DNA of 64,000 bases from Hydrogenophaga sp. (lineage in GTDB: Bacteria > Pseudomonadota > Gammaproteobacteria > Burkholderiales > Burkholderiaceae_C), in contig NZ_JAOASO010000085.1 of assembly GCF_030158645.1 (NCBI RefSeq), positions 90,344-154,343 of the forward strand. The letters run 5' to 3'. A program made the translations under genes and the position numbers. Position 1 is the stretch's first letter. Each line of letters begins with the position of its first letter. The notes below the pieces were generated by a model. The model saw only the letters and a program-made list of their open reading frames with translations. It did no database searches and was not told the origin of the DNA. Below, piece by piece: positions 46,598 to 55,544 of this stretch.

Positions 46598-47596
46598 ATG
46601 ACCTTGCCCGCCACCTTTGACGCTGCCCGTGCCCTGGCCATGGCCCACGAGACGCTGAGCATCGAGGCGCAGGCCGTCACGGCCATGGCCCTGCGCATGG
46701 ACGACAGCTTTGCCACCGCGGTGGCCACCATGCTGTCGTGCAGCGGCCGAGTGGTCGTCATGGGCATGGGCAAGAGCGGTCACATCGGCCGCAAGATCGC
46801 CGCTACCCTGGCTTCCACCGGCACGCCCGCGCAGTTCGTGCACCCGGCCGAAGCCAGCCACGGTGACCTGGGCATGGTCACGCCCGCCGACGTGGTGCTG
46901 GGCATCAGCAACAGCGGCGAGAGCGAAGAGCTCAACGCCATCCTCCCCCTCATCAAGCGCATGGGCGTGCCCCTGATCGCCCTCACCGGGCGCCCCGGGT
47001 CCACGCTCGCGCGCCACGCGATCGCGGTGCTCGACAGCTCGGTCGACAAGGAGGCCTGCCCGCACAACCTGGCCCCCACCGCCAGCACCACCGCACAACT
47101 CGCCATGGGCGATGCGCTCGCCGTGGCGCTGCTCGATGCGCGTGGTTTCAAGGCCGACGACTTTGCCCGCTCGCACCCCGGTGGCGCGCTCGGGCGCAAG
47201 CTGCTCACCCATGTGAGCGACGTGATGCGCAGCGGCGCCGACGTTCCGCGCGTGAGCCCGCAGGCCAGCCTGATGGAACTCATGGGCGTGATCAGCGCCA
47301 AGGGCCTGGGCATGAGCGCGGTGGTCGACGCCGACGACCGCGTGCTCGGCATCTTCACCGACGGCGACCTGCGCCGCTTGATTGAAAAAACCGGCAGCAG
47401 TGCCGACCTGCGCACCCTGCGCGCGGTCGATGTGATGCACGTTCAGCCGCGCACCGTGCTGGCCGATGCGTTGGCGGTGGAGGCGGCCGGCGTGATGGAA
47501 GCCAGCCGCATCACCAGCGTGCTGGTGGTGGACGCGCAGGGCCGCCTCATCGGCGCGCTCAACACCAACGACCTGATGCGTTCGAAAGTGATCTGA
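46598..47596 (+). CDS. kdsD: Arabinose-5-phosphate isomerase
   Basis: 332 residues. It converts ribulose 5-phosphate to arabinose 5-phosphate for Kdo synthesis. A SIS domain (about 40-180; RVVVMGMGKSGHIGRKIAATLASTGTPAQFVHPAEASHGDLGM and SNSGESEE) is followed by two CBS repeats (about 205-330). The ATG at 46598 opens the family sequence. It is the first gene of kdsD-kdsC-lptC, and directly abuts kdsC. Confidence 0.95.
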   Translation: MTLPATFDAARALAMAHETLSIEAQAVTAMALRMDDSFATAVATMLSCSGRVVVMGMGKSGHIGRKIAATLASTGTPAQFVHPAEASHGDLGMVTPADVVLGISNSGESEELNAILPLIKRMGVPLIALTGRPGSTLARHAIAVLDSSVDKEACPHNLAPTASTTAQLAMGDALAVALLDARGFKADDFARSHPGGALGRKLLTHVSDVMRSGADVPRVSPQASLMELMGVISAKGLGMSAVVDADDRVLGIFTDGDLRRLIEKTGSSADLRTLRAVDVMHVQPRTVLADALAVEAAGVMEASRITSVLVVDAQGRLIGALNTNDLMRSKVI

Positions 47597-48160
47597 ATGA
47601 ACGCCTTGCCCGCCTTGCGCCCGGCGCTCAACTTTGCGCCCGAACTGCTGCTGCTGGCGCAGGGCATCCGCGTGGTGTTTTTCGATGTGGACGGTGTGCT
47701 CACCGACGGCGGCCTGTACTTCAGCGAGTCGGGCGAAACCCTCAAGCGCTTTCACACGCTGGACGGCCACGGCATCAAGCTGCTGCAGCGCGCCGGCATC
47801 ACGCCGGCGGTGGTGACCGGGCGCGACTCGGCGGCCCTGCGCGCGCGTCTGAAGGCTCTGGGCGTGGCGCACGTGCGTTTCGGCACCGAGGACAAACGCC
47901 CCGCGGCCGAAGAGATCCTGGCCGAGCTGGGCCTGGACTGGTCGGCGGCCGCTGCCATGGGCGACGATTGGCCCGACCTGCCCATGCTGCGCCGCGCTGC
48001 GCTGGCGTGCGCCCCCTCCACCGCCCACGCCGAGGTGCTGGCCGTGGCGCACCACGTCACCACCCGCCTGCCGGGCGCCGGTGCCGTGCGCGACCTGTGC
48101 GACCTGCTGCTCGTGGCCAGCGGTGTTTACGCCCGCGAGCTGGAAGCGGCTGCCCGATGA
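47597..48160 (+). CDS. kdsC: 3-deoxy-D-manno-octulosonate 8-phosphate phosphatase
   Basis: 187 residues, HAD superfamily. It removes the phosphate from Kdo-8-P. Motif I FFDVDGVLTDGGLYFSESGE and the later MGDDWPDLPMLRRAALAC (motif III/IV) are clear. It has no gap to kdsD and overlaps lptC by 4 bp. The position supports the Kdo role over other HAD functions. Confidence 0.95.
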   Translation: MNALPALRPALNFAPELLLLAQGIRVVFFDVDGVLTDGGLYFSESGETLKRFHTLDGHGIKLLQRAGITPAVVTGRDSAALRARLKALGVAHVRFGTEDKRPAAEEILAELGLDWSAAAAMGDDWPDLPMLRRAALACAPSTAHAEVLAVAHHVTTRLPGAGAVRDLCDLLLVASGVYARELEAAAR

Positions 48161-48828
48161 GCACGTCCGATCCGCTGGACTTCCTGGACACGGTCGACCT
48201 GACCGAGCCCGCGGCCCGGCCGCCCAAACGCAAGCCCAAGCTGCTCGACCGCATCTCCATTTACCTGCCGGTGCTGCTCATGGGCCTGCTGGCGCTGGCG
48301 TCTTACTGGCTGCTGCGCGCCACCCCCGCGCCCGAGGCGCCCCAGGCCGCGCGGCCGGTGAGCAGCGAGCCCGACTACTTCATGCGCGGTTTTTCCGTCA
48401 AGGCCTTCGACGCCGACGGCTCGCTCAAGTCCGAGGTGCTGGGCGACGAGGCCCGCCACCACCCCGACGACGACCGCATCGAGATCGACAACGCCCGCAT
48501 CCGCAACATCGGCCCCGAGGGCCGGCCCACCGTGGCCACGGCGAAGCTCGTCACCACCAACGCCGACAACAGCGAGTTCGTCCTGCAAGGCGATGCCGTG
48601 GTGGTGCGTGAAGCCGCCACCGGGCCCAACGGCCAGGCACTGCCCCGGCTGGAATTCCGGGGCGAATACCTCAAGGTGTTCGTGGACCCCGAGCGGGTCG
48701 TGTCCGACCAGCCCGTCACCCTGTTGCGCGGCACCGACCGCCTGGTGGCCGACTCGCTCGACTACCGGGGCGACACCGGCATGGCGGATTTCAAGGGCCG
48801 GGTGAAAGCGCAACTGATCCCCCGCTGA
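48157..48828 (+). CDS. lptC: LPS export protein LptC
   Basis: 223 residues. An N-terminal cytosolic tail (1-35) leads to one transmembrane helix (about 36-58; ISIYLPVLLMGLLALASYWLL) and a periplasmic beta-jellyroll (GFSVKAFDADGSLKSEVLGDEARHHPDDDRIEIDNARI). LptC passes lipopolysaccharide from LptB2FG to LptA. The usual next genes lptA and lptB are not there: a short-chain dehydrogenase follows 5 bp later. Confidence 0.93.
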   Translation: MSTSDPLDFLDTVDLTEPAARPPKRKPKLLDRISIYLPVLLMGLLALASYWLLRATPAPEAPQAARPVSSEPDYFMRGFSVKAFDADGSLKSEVLGDEARHHPDDDRIEIDNARIRNIGPEGRPTVATAKLVTTNADNSEFVLQGDAVVVREAATGPNGQALPRLEFRGEYLKVFVDPERVVSDQPVTLLRGTDRLVADSLDYRGDTGMADFKGRVKAQLIPR

Positions 48829-48833
48829 ACACC

Positions 48834-49640
48834 ATGACCACCCCAGACGCCACATCGCCACTGGCCTTCATCACCGGCGCCTCCAGCGGCATCGGCCAGG
48901 CCCTGGCGGCCCGCTTCGCCCGCAGCGGTTACCGGCTTGCCCTGGTGGCCCGACGCACCGCCGAGATGCAGGCCTTTGCCGACGCCCACGGCTGGGATGC
49001 CGGTCGCTGCCGCGTGTATGGCGCAGACGTGGCCGACATCCACAGCATCGTGGCCGCCGGGCAGGCGTGTTTGCAGGCACAGGGTGTGCCCGACGTGGTG
49101 GTGGCCAACGCCGGCGTGAGCATCGGCATGGACACCCGCGAACGCGACGACCTGGACGTGATGGCGCGCACTTTCGCGCTCAACAACACCGGCGTGGCCG
49201 CCACCTTCCACCCGTTCGTGGCGGCCATGGCGGCGCGTGGCAGCGGCGCGCTGGTGGGCATCGCCAGCGTGGCGGCCATCCGCGGCCTGCCCGGGCACGG
49301 CGCCTACTGCGCGAGCAAAGCCGCCGTGGTGGCGTATTGCGAGAGCCTGCGCGGTGAACTGCGTGGCAGCGGCGTGTCGGTCGTGACCCTGTTGCCGGGC
49401 TATGTGGACACGCCGCTGACGCGCGAGAACCGCTACGCCATGCCGTTCCTGCTGAGCCCCGAGACCTTTGCCGACCGCGCGTTTGATGCCATCGTGGGAG
49501 GCGTGAGCTACCGCGTGATTCCCTGGCAAATGGGCGTGGTGGCCAAGCTGCTGCGCCTGTTGCCCAACGCGGTGTTCGATCGGGCCTTGTCGGGCCGCGC
49601 GCGCAAGCACCGGCAAGGCGGAGCCCAGAGCGGCCCTTGA
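48834..49640 (+). CDS. Short-chain dehydrogenase/reductase
   Basis: 268 residues. Classical SDR: cofactor motif FITGASSGIGQALA, structural NAG (VVVANAGVS), catalytic Ser and YCASK (Tyr-x3-Lys) around residue 160, and a C-terminal stretch with a basic tail. Substrate unknown. It lies 5 bp after lptC and may be co-transcribed, but there is no evidence it acts in LPS export. A bidirectional terminator follows. Confidence 0.92.
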   Translation: MTTPDATSPLAFITGASSGIGQALAARFARSGYRLALVARRTAEMQAFADAHGWDAGRCRVYGADVADIHSIVAAGQACLQAQGVPDVVVANAGVSIGMDTRERDDLDVMARTFALNNTGVAATFHPFVAAMAARGSGALVGIASVAAIRGLPGHGAYCASKAAVVAYCESLRGELRGSGVSVVTLLPGYVDTPLTRENRYAMPFLLSPETFADRAFDAIVGGVSYRVIPWQMGVVAKLLRLLPNAVFDRALSGRARKHRQGGAQSGP

Positions 49641-49664
49641 TCGGGGGCCATGGGAGCGCCCATG

Positions 49665-49701
49665 AAAAAACCCCTGGGGCCCAAAGCCGCAGGGGTTTTT
49701 T
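49665..49701. terminator. Bidirectional intrinsic terminator
   Basis: AAAAAACCCCTG (49665-49676) pairs with CAGGGGTTTTTT (49690-49701) around a 13-nt loop. It works for both the SDR transcript and the RRM-protein transcript converging from the right. A second smaller dyad (GCGGATC/GATCCGC) follows near 49714-49731. Confidence 0.9.
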
Positions 49702-49757
49702 CCTGGCTGATCGGCGGATCCTGAGATCCGCTGAATCAAGCTGATCGGGGGAGTCGA

Positions 49758-50189
49758 TCAGTAGCCGCCACGGCCACCGCCGCCGCCGCCACCTTCACGA
49801 CGGCCACCGCCGCCACCGCCACCGCCGTAGGGGCTGCGGAAACCACCGTCGCTGCCGCCACCACCGCCACCACCACCGTAGCCGCCGCCACCGCTGCGGC
49901 CACCGCCGAAGCCGCCGCCACCGGAGCGGGGAGGACGGGCTTCCATCGGACGGGCTTCGTTCACCACCAGGCTGCGACCGCCCAGGGACTGGCCGTTCAT
50001 GCCTTCAACAGCGGCTTGCGCTTCGGCATCGTTGCCCATTTCGACAAAGCCGAAACCTTTGGAACGGCCGGTATCGCGCTCCATCATGACTTTGGCGCTG
50101 TTGACCGAGCCATAAGCGCTGAATGCTTGCTGCAGGTCTTCGTCGCGGACGGTGTATGGCAGGTTGCCAACGTACAGTTTGTTGCCCAT
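49758..50189 (-). CDS. Glycine-rich RRM RNA-binding protein
   Basis: 143 residues. One RRM (about 1-80) with RNP2 LYVGNL and RNP1 KGFGFVEM is followed by a Gly-rich tail (about 90-143) with Gly/Arg/Ser/Tyr. Such proteins are cold-shock or RNA chaperone-like factors. The ATG at 50189 with an AGGAG site nine bases upstream opens the RRM. The repeats in the DNA of the tail are only coding repeats of Gly codons. Confidence 0.95.
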   Translation of the reverse strand: MGNKLYVGNLPYTVRDEDLQQAFSAYGSVNSAKVMMERDTGRSKGFGFVEMGNDAEAQAAVEGMNGQSLGGRSLVVNEARPMEARPPRSGGGGFGGGRSGGGGYGGGGGGGGSDGGFRSPYGGGGGGGGRREGGGGGGGRGGY

Positions 50190-50280
50190 GTTCGGGACTC
50201 CTAATAACACTGATGAAAATAGCGATGGAGCCCCGTTAGCACACAAAACCTGTAGCACGCGAAACCGACCGATCACTTGT

Positions 50281-50304
50281 CAAAACGAGCGCCTTGGGCG
50301 CTCG
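50281..50304 (-). terminator. Terminator-like hairpin about 95 bp upstream of the RRM gene
   Basis: On the minus strand CGAGCGCC, short loop, GGCGCTCG, then TTTTG (50285-50281). If transcription of the RRM gene starts further right, this hairpin may act as an attenuator or a structured leader element. Confidence 0.35.
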
Positions 50305-50437
50305 CCAGCGGATTATGCGCGCAGCGCCGCGAAAACAGTAACTATTTTTCAGGACGCCCGTGCCCCGTCTGGCCGCGACGTGGCCATACAACACGGGCGC
50401 CTTGCCCCGCCGTGCGGCGCAAACCGGCGCTTCAATT

Positions 50438-50443
50438 TATACT
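50438..50443 (+). promoter_or_regulatory. Probable -10 element of the metX promoter
   Basis: TATACT, 10-15 bp upstream of the SAM-II aptamer. No clear -35 hexamer was seen at the standard distance. Confidence 0.4.
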
Positions 50444-50453
50444 GCCCACCCAC

Positions 50454-50507
50454 AGCGCCGATTTGTTCCGAATTGCGGGCGCTCTAAAAATGCCGCTAAA
50501 GAAGAGA
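50454..50507 (+). ncRNA. SAM-II riboswitch aptamer upstream of metX
   Basis: P1 stem AGCGCC (50454-50459) with GGCGCT (50478-50483). The loop and tail contain the SAM-II conserved blocks in order: GATTTG, CCG, TTGC, then TAAAAA and GCTAAAG. SAM-II pseudoknots bind S-adenosylmethionine and repress methionine biosynthesis genes, most often metX or metA-type genes in proteobacteria. A terminator hairpin and then metX follow directly. Confidence 0.82.
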
Positions 50508-50520
50508 CTCCTGGTCCAGC

Positions 50521-50557
50521 ATCCCGGTCTCGCTCTTGGCGGTACCGGGATTTTTTT
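50521..50557 (+). terminator. Intrinsic terminator between the SAM-II aptamer and metX (attenuator)
   Basis: ATCCCGGT (50521-50528) pairs with ACCGGGAT (50544-50551), followed by seven T (50551-50557). It ends 30 bp before the metX start and likely executes the riboswitch decision at transcription. Confidence 0.8.
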
Positions 50558-50586
50558 CGGGCGCGCGCCGCCCACAGGACACCAGC

Positions 50587-51756
50587 TTGATCGTCACGCC
50601 CCAAACGTTCCGATTCACCGAACCGCTGCCGCTGCGCAGCGGCGCCAGCCTGCCCGCCTACGAGCTGGTGGTGGAGACCTACGGCACGCTCAATGCCGAG
50701 CGCTCCAACGCGGTGCTCATCTGCCACGCGCTCAACGCCTCGCACCACGTGGCGGGCCGCCACGCCGACGAACACGGCAAGCCGATCGCGCGCAGCGAAG
50801 GCTGGTGGGACAACATGATCGGCCCCGGCAAGCCGGTGGACACCGACCGCTTCTTCGTGATCGGCGTGAACAACCTCGGCTCTTGCTTCGGCTCCACCGG
50901 ACCCACCCACACCAACCCGGCCACCGGCGCGCCCTGGGGCGCGGATTTTCCGGTGGTCACCGTCGAAGACTGGGTGGACGCGCAGGCGCGGTTGCTGGAC
51001 GCCATGGGCATTGAGACGCTGGCGGCCGTGATGGGTGGCAGCCTGGGCGGCATGCAGACCCTGAGCTGGACCTTGCAGTACCCGGCGCGCGTGCGCCACG
51101 CGGTGGTGGTGGCCAGCGCGCCCAACCTCACGGCCGAGAACATCGCGTTCAACGAGGTGGCGCGCCGCGCCATCGTGACCGACCCCGACTTCCACGGCGG
51201 CCACTACCTGCGCGAGGGCACCTTGCCCCGGCGCGGTTTGCGCATCGCCCGCATGATCGGCCACATCACCTACCTCAGCGACGACGTGATGAACGAGAAG
51301 TTCGGGCGGAGTTTGAGGTCGAGTGACGACACCGATCCCCCCGCGGCGGCCGAGCTGGCCTACCGCTACACCACGCAGGACGTGGAGTTCCAGATCGAGA
51401 GCTACCTGCGCTACCAGGGCGACAAGTTCAGCGAGTACTTCGACGCCAACACCTACCTGCTGATCACCCGCGCGCTGGATTACTTCGACCCGGCGCGCGA
51501 GCACGGCGGCAGCTTGAGCGCTGCGCTGGCCAAGGCGCGCGCCAAATTCCTGCTGGTGAGCTTCACGACCGACTGGCGGTTCTCGCCCAAACGAAGCCGC
51601 GAGATCGTCAAGGCTTTGCTGGAGAACCGGCGCGACGTGAGCTACGCCGAGATCGACGCGCCGCACGGGCACGACGCCTTTTTGCTCGACGACCCGCGCT
51701 ACCTCAACGCGGTGCGCGCCTACTTTGAGCACACCATCGCGGGAGGCGTGCAATGA
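50587..51756 (+). CDS. metX: Homoserine O-acetyltransferase / O-succinyltransferase (MetX)
   Basis: 389 residues from TTG 50587, chosen because an AGGA site (50576-50579) lies 7 bp upstream and family sequence starts at IVTPQTFRF. MetX acylates homoserine in methionine synthesis. It is an alpha/beta hydrolase with nucleophile Ser in GGSLGGMQ (about 152), acid Asp in FTTDWRFSP and His in PHGHDAFL. Acyl-CoA choice (acetyl or succinyl) cannot be told. It overlaps metW by 4 bp. Confidence 0.95.
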   Translation: MIVTPQTFRFTEPLPLRSGASLPAYELVVETYGTLNAERSNAVLICHALNASHHVAGRHADEHGKPIARSEGWWDNMIGPGKPVDTDRFFVIGVNNLGSCFGSTGPTHTNPATGAPWGADFPVVTVEDWVDAQARLLDAMGIETLAAVMGGSLGGMQTLSWTLQYPARVRHAVVVASAPNLTAENIAFNEVARRAIVTDPDFHGGHYLREGTLPRRGLRIARMIGHITYLSDDVMNEKFGRSLRSSDDTDPPAAAELAYRYTTQDVEFQIESYLRYQGDKFSEYFDANTYLLITRALDYFDPAREHGGSLSAALAKARAKFLLVSFTTDWRFSPKRSREIVKALLENRRDVSYAEIDAPHGHDAFLLDDPRYLNAVRAYFEHTIAGGVQ

Positions 51757-52334
51757 GCGACACACGCTTGATGGAAAGCATCGCCCGCCTGGTGCCACCC
51801 GGCTCGCGCGTGCTCGACCTGGGCTGCGGCGACGGCGCCATGCTGGCCCACCTGCAGGCCACGCGCGCCTGCAGCGGCTATGGGGTGGAAATCGACGACG
51901 CCAAGGTGCTGGCCTGTGTGCGCCGCGGTGTGAACGTGCTGCAACTCAACCTGGAAGACGGGTTGAGCACCTTCGGCGACAACGCCTTTGACGTGGTGCT
52001 GCAGATCGACACGCTGCAACACCTGCGCAACGCCGAGACCATGCTGCGCGAGACCGCGCGCGTGGGCCGCATCGGCGTGGTCGCGTTCCCCAACTTCGCG
52101 CACTGGCCCAACCGGCTGGCGGTGGTGCAGGGCCGCATGCCCGTGACCAAGCGCCTGCCCTACCAGTGGTACGACACGCCCAACATCCGCGTGGGCACGC
52201 ACGCCGACTTCGAGGTGCTGGCGCGCCGCAATGGCCTGACCATCGAGAAGAGCTTCGGCCTGCACGAGGGCGAAGAGGTGCACCGCTGGCCCAACCTGCT
52301 GGCCAGCACGGCGGTGTTCCGCTTCACGACCTGA
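51753..52334 (+). CDS. metW: Methionine biosynthesis protein MetW
   Basis: 193 residues, SAM-dependent methyltransferase-like fold: [15 protein letters not shown] (glycine loop) and [20 protein letters not shown]. MetW pairs with MetX in many proteobacteria and is needed for full MetX activity. The ATGA overlap with metX shows coupling, and both are under the SAM-II riboswitch. Confidence 0.94.
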   Translation: MSDTRLMESIARLVPPGSRVLDLGCGDGAMLAHLQATRACSGYGVEIDDAKVLACVRRGVNVLQLNLEDGLSTFGDNAFDVVLQIDTLQHLRNAETMLRETARVGRIGVVAFPNFAHWPNRLAVVQGRMPVTKRLPYQWYDTPNIRVGTHADFEVLARRNGLTIEKSFGLHEGEEVHRWPNLLASTAVFRFTT

Positions 52335-52340
52335 GCCTGG

Positions 52341-53027
52341 TCAGCCGCGCGAAGCCTCGCGCGCCGCGTCCGCCGCAAAGTCGCCCTCGATGGGCTGTCC
52401 CGCAGTGATCGACGGGTAGACCTCGGCAAACACGGCCCGGATCTGGGCCAGCGGCAGATCGTCAAAGGCGCCGTGATCGTTCACGTACTCCATGTGCTGG
52501 CGGCCGGCCCGGTCGAACGCGTGGTACAGCGAATCGTGCACGCCGTCGAACTCCAGCGGCAGCAGCCCGAACTTGTCGCACAGCTCGATGTTGAACGCCG
52601 GCGTCGCCTTGCGCCAGGCGCCGTCGATCCACAGCTCGGTGTAGCCGTGCCACGCGAACACGTCGGTTTTCATGGTCTCGCGCAGCTTCTCGGTGGACAG
52701 GTGGTTTTTCACGTCGGCAAACCCCAGCCGCGCCGGAATGCCCGCCGCCCGCGCCAGCGCCGCCAGCAGCACCGCCTTGGGCACGCACCAGCCAAAACCT
52801 TGCGCGAGCACCGTGCTGGCGGTCATGCCGTGGTCCGAGAGGTCGATGCGGTAGGGGTCGTAGCGGATCTGGTCGCGCACCGCGAGGTAGAGCGCCACGG
52901 CCTTTTCCCGATCGCTCGCACCCTGCGCATGGGCTCGGGCGAACGAGACGATCGCGGGGTGGTCGCTGTCGATCGTGCGTGTGGCGCTCGTGCAGCCCGG
53001 TGCCATCGGCTTCAAAGGGGTGTTCAT
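52341..53027 (-). CDS. Transglutaminase-like domain protein
   Basis: 228 residues, no signal peptide. The catalytic triad is visible: Cys in GFGWCVPKAVLLAALARAAGIPARLGFADVK, His in WHGYTELWIDGAW and an Asp/Asn shortly after. Transglutaminase-like domains act as proteases or amidases in bacteria. Substrate unknown. It is convergent with metW, 6 bp apart. Confidence 0.88.
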   Translation of the reverse strand: MNTPLKPMAPGCTSATRTIDSDHPAIVSFARAHAQGASDREKAVALYLAVRDQIRYDPYRIDLSDHGMTASTVLAQGFGWCVPKAVLLAALARAAGIPARLGFADVKNHLSTEKLRETMKTDVFAWHGYTELWIDGAWRKATPAFNIELCDKFGLLPLEFDGVHDSLYHAFDRAGRQHMEYVNDHGAFDDLPLAQIRAVFAEVYPSITAGQPIEGDFAADAAREASRG

Positions 53028-53151
53028 GCCACCAAGTTAACCGATTTGCCCGTCCGTCGTTTTGAGCGGCGGCAGCCCTCAAGTTTTTTCAGGGGATCGC
53101 GCTGTGCGTGAGAAACCGCATATGAATTGGTGAATGTTGATAGCCAGTGCC

Positions 53152-53178
53152 TAAAGCGGGGCCGGTGTGCACCGATAC
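53152..53178 (+). promoter_or_regulatory. Sigma-28 (FliA)-type promoter of the first chemoreceptor gene
   Basis: TAAAGCGG (53152-53159), 11-bp spacer, ACCGATAC (53171-53178), close to TAAAGTTT-N11-GCCGATAA. It lies 89 bp before the ATG at 53267. Confidence 0.6.
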
Positions 53179-53266
53179 ACAAGGCAGACGGCGGTGGTGA
53201 CGAGTCCCAACCGACCGCCGGGTTCGCCGCACCCCGTCCACTGCGCGGCATTTCTGACGCCAGACC

Positions 53267-54841
53267 ATGTCCTCCAAAACCCCCGTCCGGGTCCGTACCC
53301 AACTCACGTCGTTGTGCGCTCTCCTGGTGGTTCTCATGATCGCCGTCGGCCTGTGGGGCGCGGCCTTGGCGCGCGAGCAGTCCGCGCTCATGCTCTCCAT
53401 GTACCAGGACCGCGTGGTGCCGCTGGCGCAACTCAAGCGCGTGGCCGACCAGTACGCGGTCAACATCGTCGATGCGGCTCACAAGGCGGCCGACGGCGCG
53501 CTGACGCCCGAGCAGACCTTGCAGGCCGTGGGGCAGGCGCGCGACACCATCCGCACCGCCTGGACCGCCTACCTGGCCACCGAACTGGTGAGCGAGGAAA
53601 AGCGGTTGATCGCGCAACTGTTGCCGTTGATGGCGGCGGCCGATGCGTCGGTGCTTCAGCTGGAAGCGCTGGTTCGTGGCGGCGACATGACCTCGCTGCA
53701 AACCTACACCGCGCGCGAGATGTACCCGGTCTTCGATCCCTTGCAAGAGGTGGTGGGCCAGCTGATCCAGCTGCAGGTGGACGTGGCCCGCGAGAGCTAC
53801 GAGCAGGCACAGGTCGACATTCGCGAAGCCTTCTCCGGCATGGCGGCGCTCGCGGCCCTGGCCATCGCCATGGGCGTCTCGCTCGCCTTCTGGATCATCC
53901 GCGGCCTCGACCGTTCGCTCGGCGCCGAGCCGCACGAAGTGCGCGACGTGGCCGCTGCGATCGCCGGGGGCGATCTTGGGCAGGAATTGCGCGTGCGCCC
54001 GGGGGACGCCACCAGCCTCATGGCCACCATGCACCACATGCGCCAGCGCCTGCGCGTCATGGTGACCGAGGTGCGCGAAAACGCGGGCGGCGTGGCTTCG
54101 GCCAGTGAACAGATTGCCCTGGGCAACCAGGACCTGAGCTCGCGCACCGAAGAGCAGGCCAGCGCCTTGCAGCAGACCGCGGCTTCCATGGAAGAGGTGG
54201 GCACGACGGTGACCCACAACGCCGAGAACGCGCGCCAGGCCAGCGAGCTCGCCCAGCAAGCCTCGGCGGTGGCCACCGAAGGCGGCGCGATGGTGGCCCG
54301 GGTGGTGGTCACGATGGACCAGATCAACGACAGCAGCAAAAAAATGAGCGACATCATTGGCGTCATCGACGGCATCGCTTTCCAGACCAACATCCTCGCG
54401 CTCAACGCCGCGGTGGAGGCCGCGCGGGCCGGTGAGCAAGGCCGGGGTTTTGCGGTGGTGGCCGCCGAAGTGCGCAACCTCGCGCAGCGCAGTGCTGCCG
54501 CGGCCAAGGAGATCAAGGTGCTGATCGGTGCCAGCGAAGACCAGGTGGGACTCGGCGTTTCCCTGGTGGACCAGGCGGGCAGCACGATGCAGAAGGTGGT
54601 GGACGCCATCCACCGCGTCTCGGCCATCGTGCGCGACATCAGCGATGCCAGCCGCGAACAGAGCACGGGTGTTTCCCAGGTGGGTGACGCGGTCAGCCAG
54701 ATGGACCAGGTCACCCAGCAGAACGCGGCGCTGGTGGAAGAGAGCGCCGCCGCGGCCGCTTCCCTGACGCACCAGGCCCAGCGGCTGGTGCAGGCGTTGG
54801 CCGTGTTCCGGCTGGAGCCTGGCCAGCCGCCAACGGCCTGA
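53267..54841 (+). CDS. Methyl-accepting chemotaxis protein (4HB sensor)
   Basis: 524 residues. Two transmembrane helices (about 14-36 and 190-212) flank a helical periplasmic domain of the four-helix-bundle type (MYQDRVVPLAQLKRVADQY). The cytoplasmic signalling domain contains the hairpin tip [45 protein letters not shown]. It differs from the receptors downstream in the QDLSSRTEEQASALQQTAAS region. It has a sigma-28-like promoter and a terminator at its end. No CheR-binding pentapeptide at the C-terminus (PPTA). Confidence 0.93.
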   Translation: MSSKTPVRVRTQLTSLCALLVVLMIAVGLWGAALAREQSALMLSMYQDRVVPLAQLKRVADQYAVNIVDAAHKAADGALTPEQTLQAVGQARDTIRTAWTAYLATELVSEEKRLIAQLLPLMAAADASVLQLEALVRGGDMTSLQTYTAREMYPVFDPLQEVVGQLIQLQVDVARESYEQAQVDIREAFSGMAALAALAIAMGVSLAFWIIRGLDRSLGAEPHEVRDVAAAIAGGDLGQELRVRPGDATSLMATMHHMRQRLRVMVTEVRENAGGVASASEQIALGNQDLSSRTEEQASALQQTAASMEEVGTTVTHNAENARQASELAQQASAVATEGGAMVARVVVTMDQINDSSKKMSDIIGVIDGIAFQTNILALNAAVEAARAGEQGRGFAVVAAEVRNLAQRSAAAAKEIKVLIGASEDQVGLGVSLVDQAGSTMQKVVDAIHRVSAIVRDISDASREQSTGVSQVGDAVSQMDQVTQQNAALVEESAAAAASLTHQAQRLVQALAVFRLEPGQPPTA

Positions 54842-54875
54842 AATCGCCCGTCAAGCGAGTTCAAAAGCATTCATG

Positions 54876-54908
54876 GCCCGGTTTTGACCGGGCTTTGTCT
54901 TTTTATTT
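54876..54908 (+). terminator. Intrinsic terminator after the first chemoreceptor
   Basis: GCCCGGT (54876-54882), TTTG loop, ACCGGGC (54887-54893), then TTTGTCTTTTTATTT. Confidence 0.85.
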
Positions 54909-54913
54909 CCGGC

Positions 54914-54940
54914 TTTAGCCGGCGCCCGACTCGCCGATAT
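54914..54940 (+). promoter_or_regulatory. Possible sigma-28 promoter of cheW
   Basis: A near-consensus -10 GCCGATAT (54933-54940) with a weak -35 TTTAGCCG (54914-54921) at 11-bp spacing. It lies 36 bp before the cheW ATG. Confidence 0.45.
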
Positions 54941-54975
54941 TCATCTGACCAACCCGATAACCGAGGACCCATCCC

Positions 54976-55503
54976 ATGGACATGCGCAACGAAGCCAGCC
55001 ACATCGCCCGCCACGACAGCGCCCGCGCAGCGGCCGCCCAAAAGGCCAGCGCCGAATTCCTGACCTTCCGCCTGGGCGGCGAGGAGTACGGCATCGACAT
55101 CCTGCGTGTGCAGGAAATCCGCTCTTATGAAGAGCCCACCCGCATCGCCAACGCGCCCTCGTTCATCAAGGGCGTGGTCAACCTGCGCGGTGTGATCGTG
55201 CCGGTGGTGGACCTGCGCATCAAGCTCGGTTGTGACAAGGTGGAATACAACGGCTTCACCGTGGTGATCGTGCTCAACGTGCGCGGCCGTGTGGTCGGTG
55301 CCGTGGTGGACTCGGTGTCCGACGTGCTGGAACTCGCCGGCGAGTTGATCAAGCCCGCACCCGAGATGAACACCAACGTGGACACCAGCTTCATCACCGG
55401 CATCGCCAGCGTGGGCGAACGCATGCTGATCCTCATGGACATCGAAGCCCTCATGTCGAGCACCGACATGGGCTTGATGGACACCACGCAGTCCCTCCAG
55501 TGA
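54976..55503 (+). CDS. cheW: Chemotaxis coupling protein CheW
   Basis: 175 residues. CheW links chemoreceptors to CheA. The two-subdomain SH3-like fold shows [58 protein letters not shown] and [14 protein letters not shown]. An N-terminal extension (about 1-25) is hydrophilic. It is followed 41 bp later by another receptor gene and probably shares its transcript. There is no cheA, cheR or cheB in the window. Confidence 0.95.
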   Translation: MDMRNEASHIARHDSARAAAAQKASAEFLTFRLGGEEYGIDILRVQEIRSYEEPTRIANAPSFIKGVVNLRGVIVPVVDLRIKLGCDKVEYNGFTVVIVLNVRGRVVGAVVDSVSDVLELAGELIKPAPEMNTNVDTSFITGIASVGERMLILMDIEALMSSTDMGLMDTTQSLQ

Positions 55504-55544
55504 GTGCGCCAGCACTTTCCTCTCAGATTTCGCAGGAGACCCCC

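Noticed and set aside
49760..49930. Repetitive GCC/ACC-rich DNA that resembles a short repeat array
   Set aside because: It is the coding sequence of the Gly-rich tail of an RRM protein. No fixed repeat-spacer spacing, so not CRISPR.
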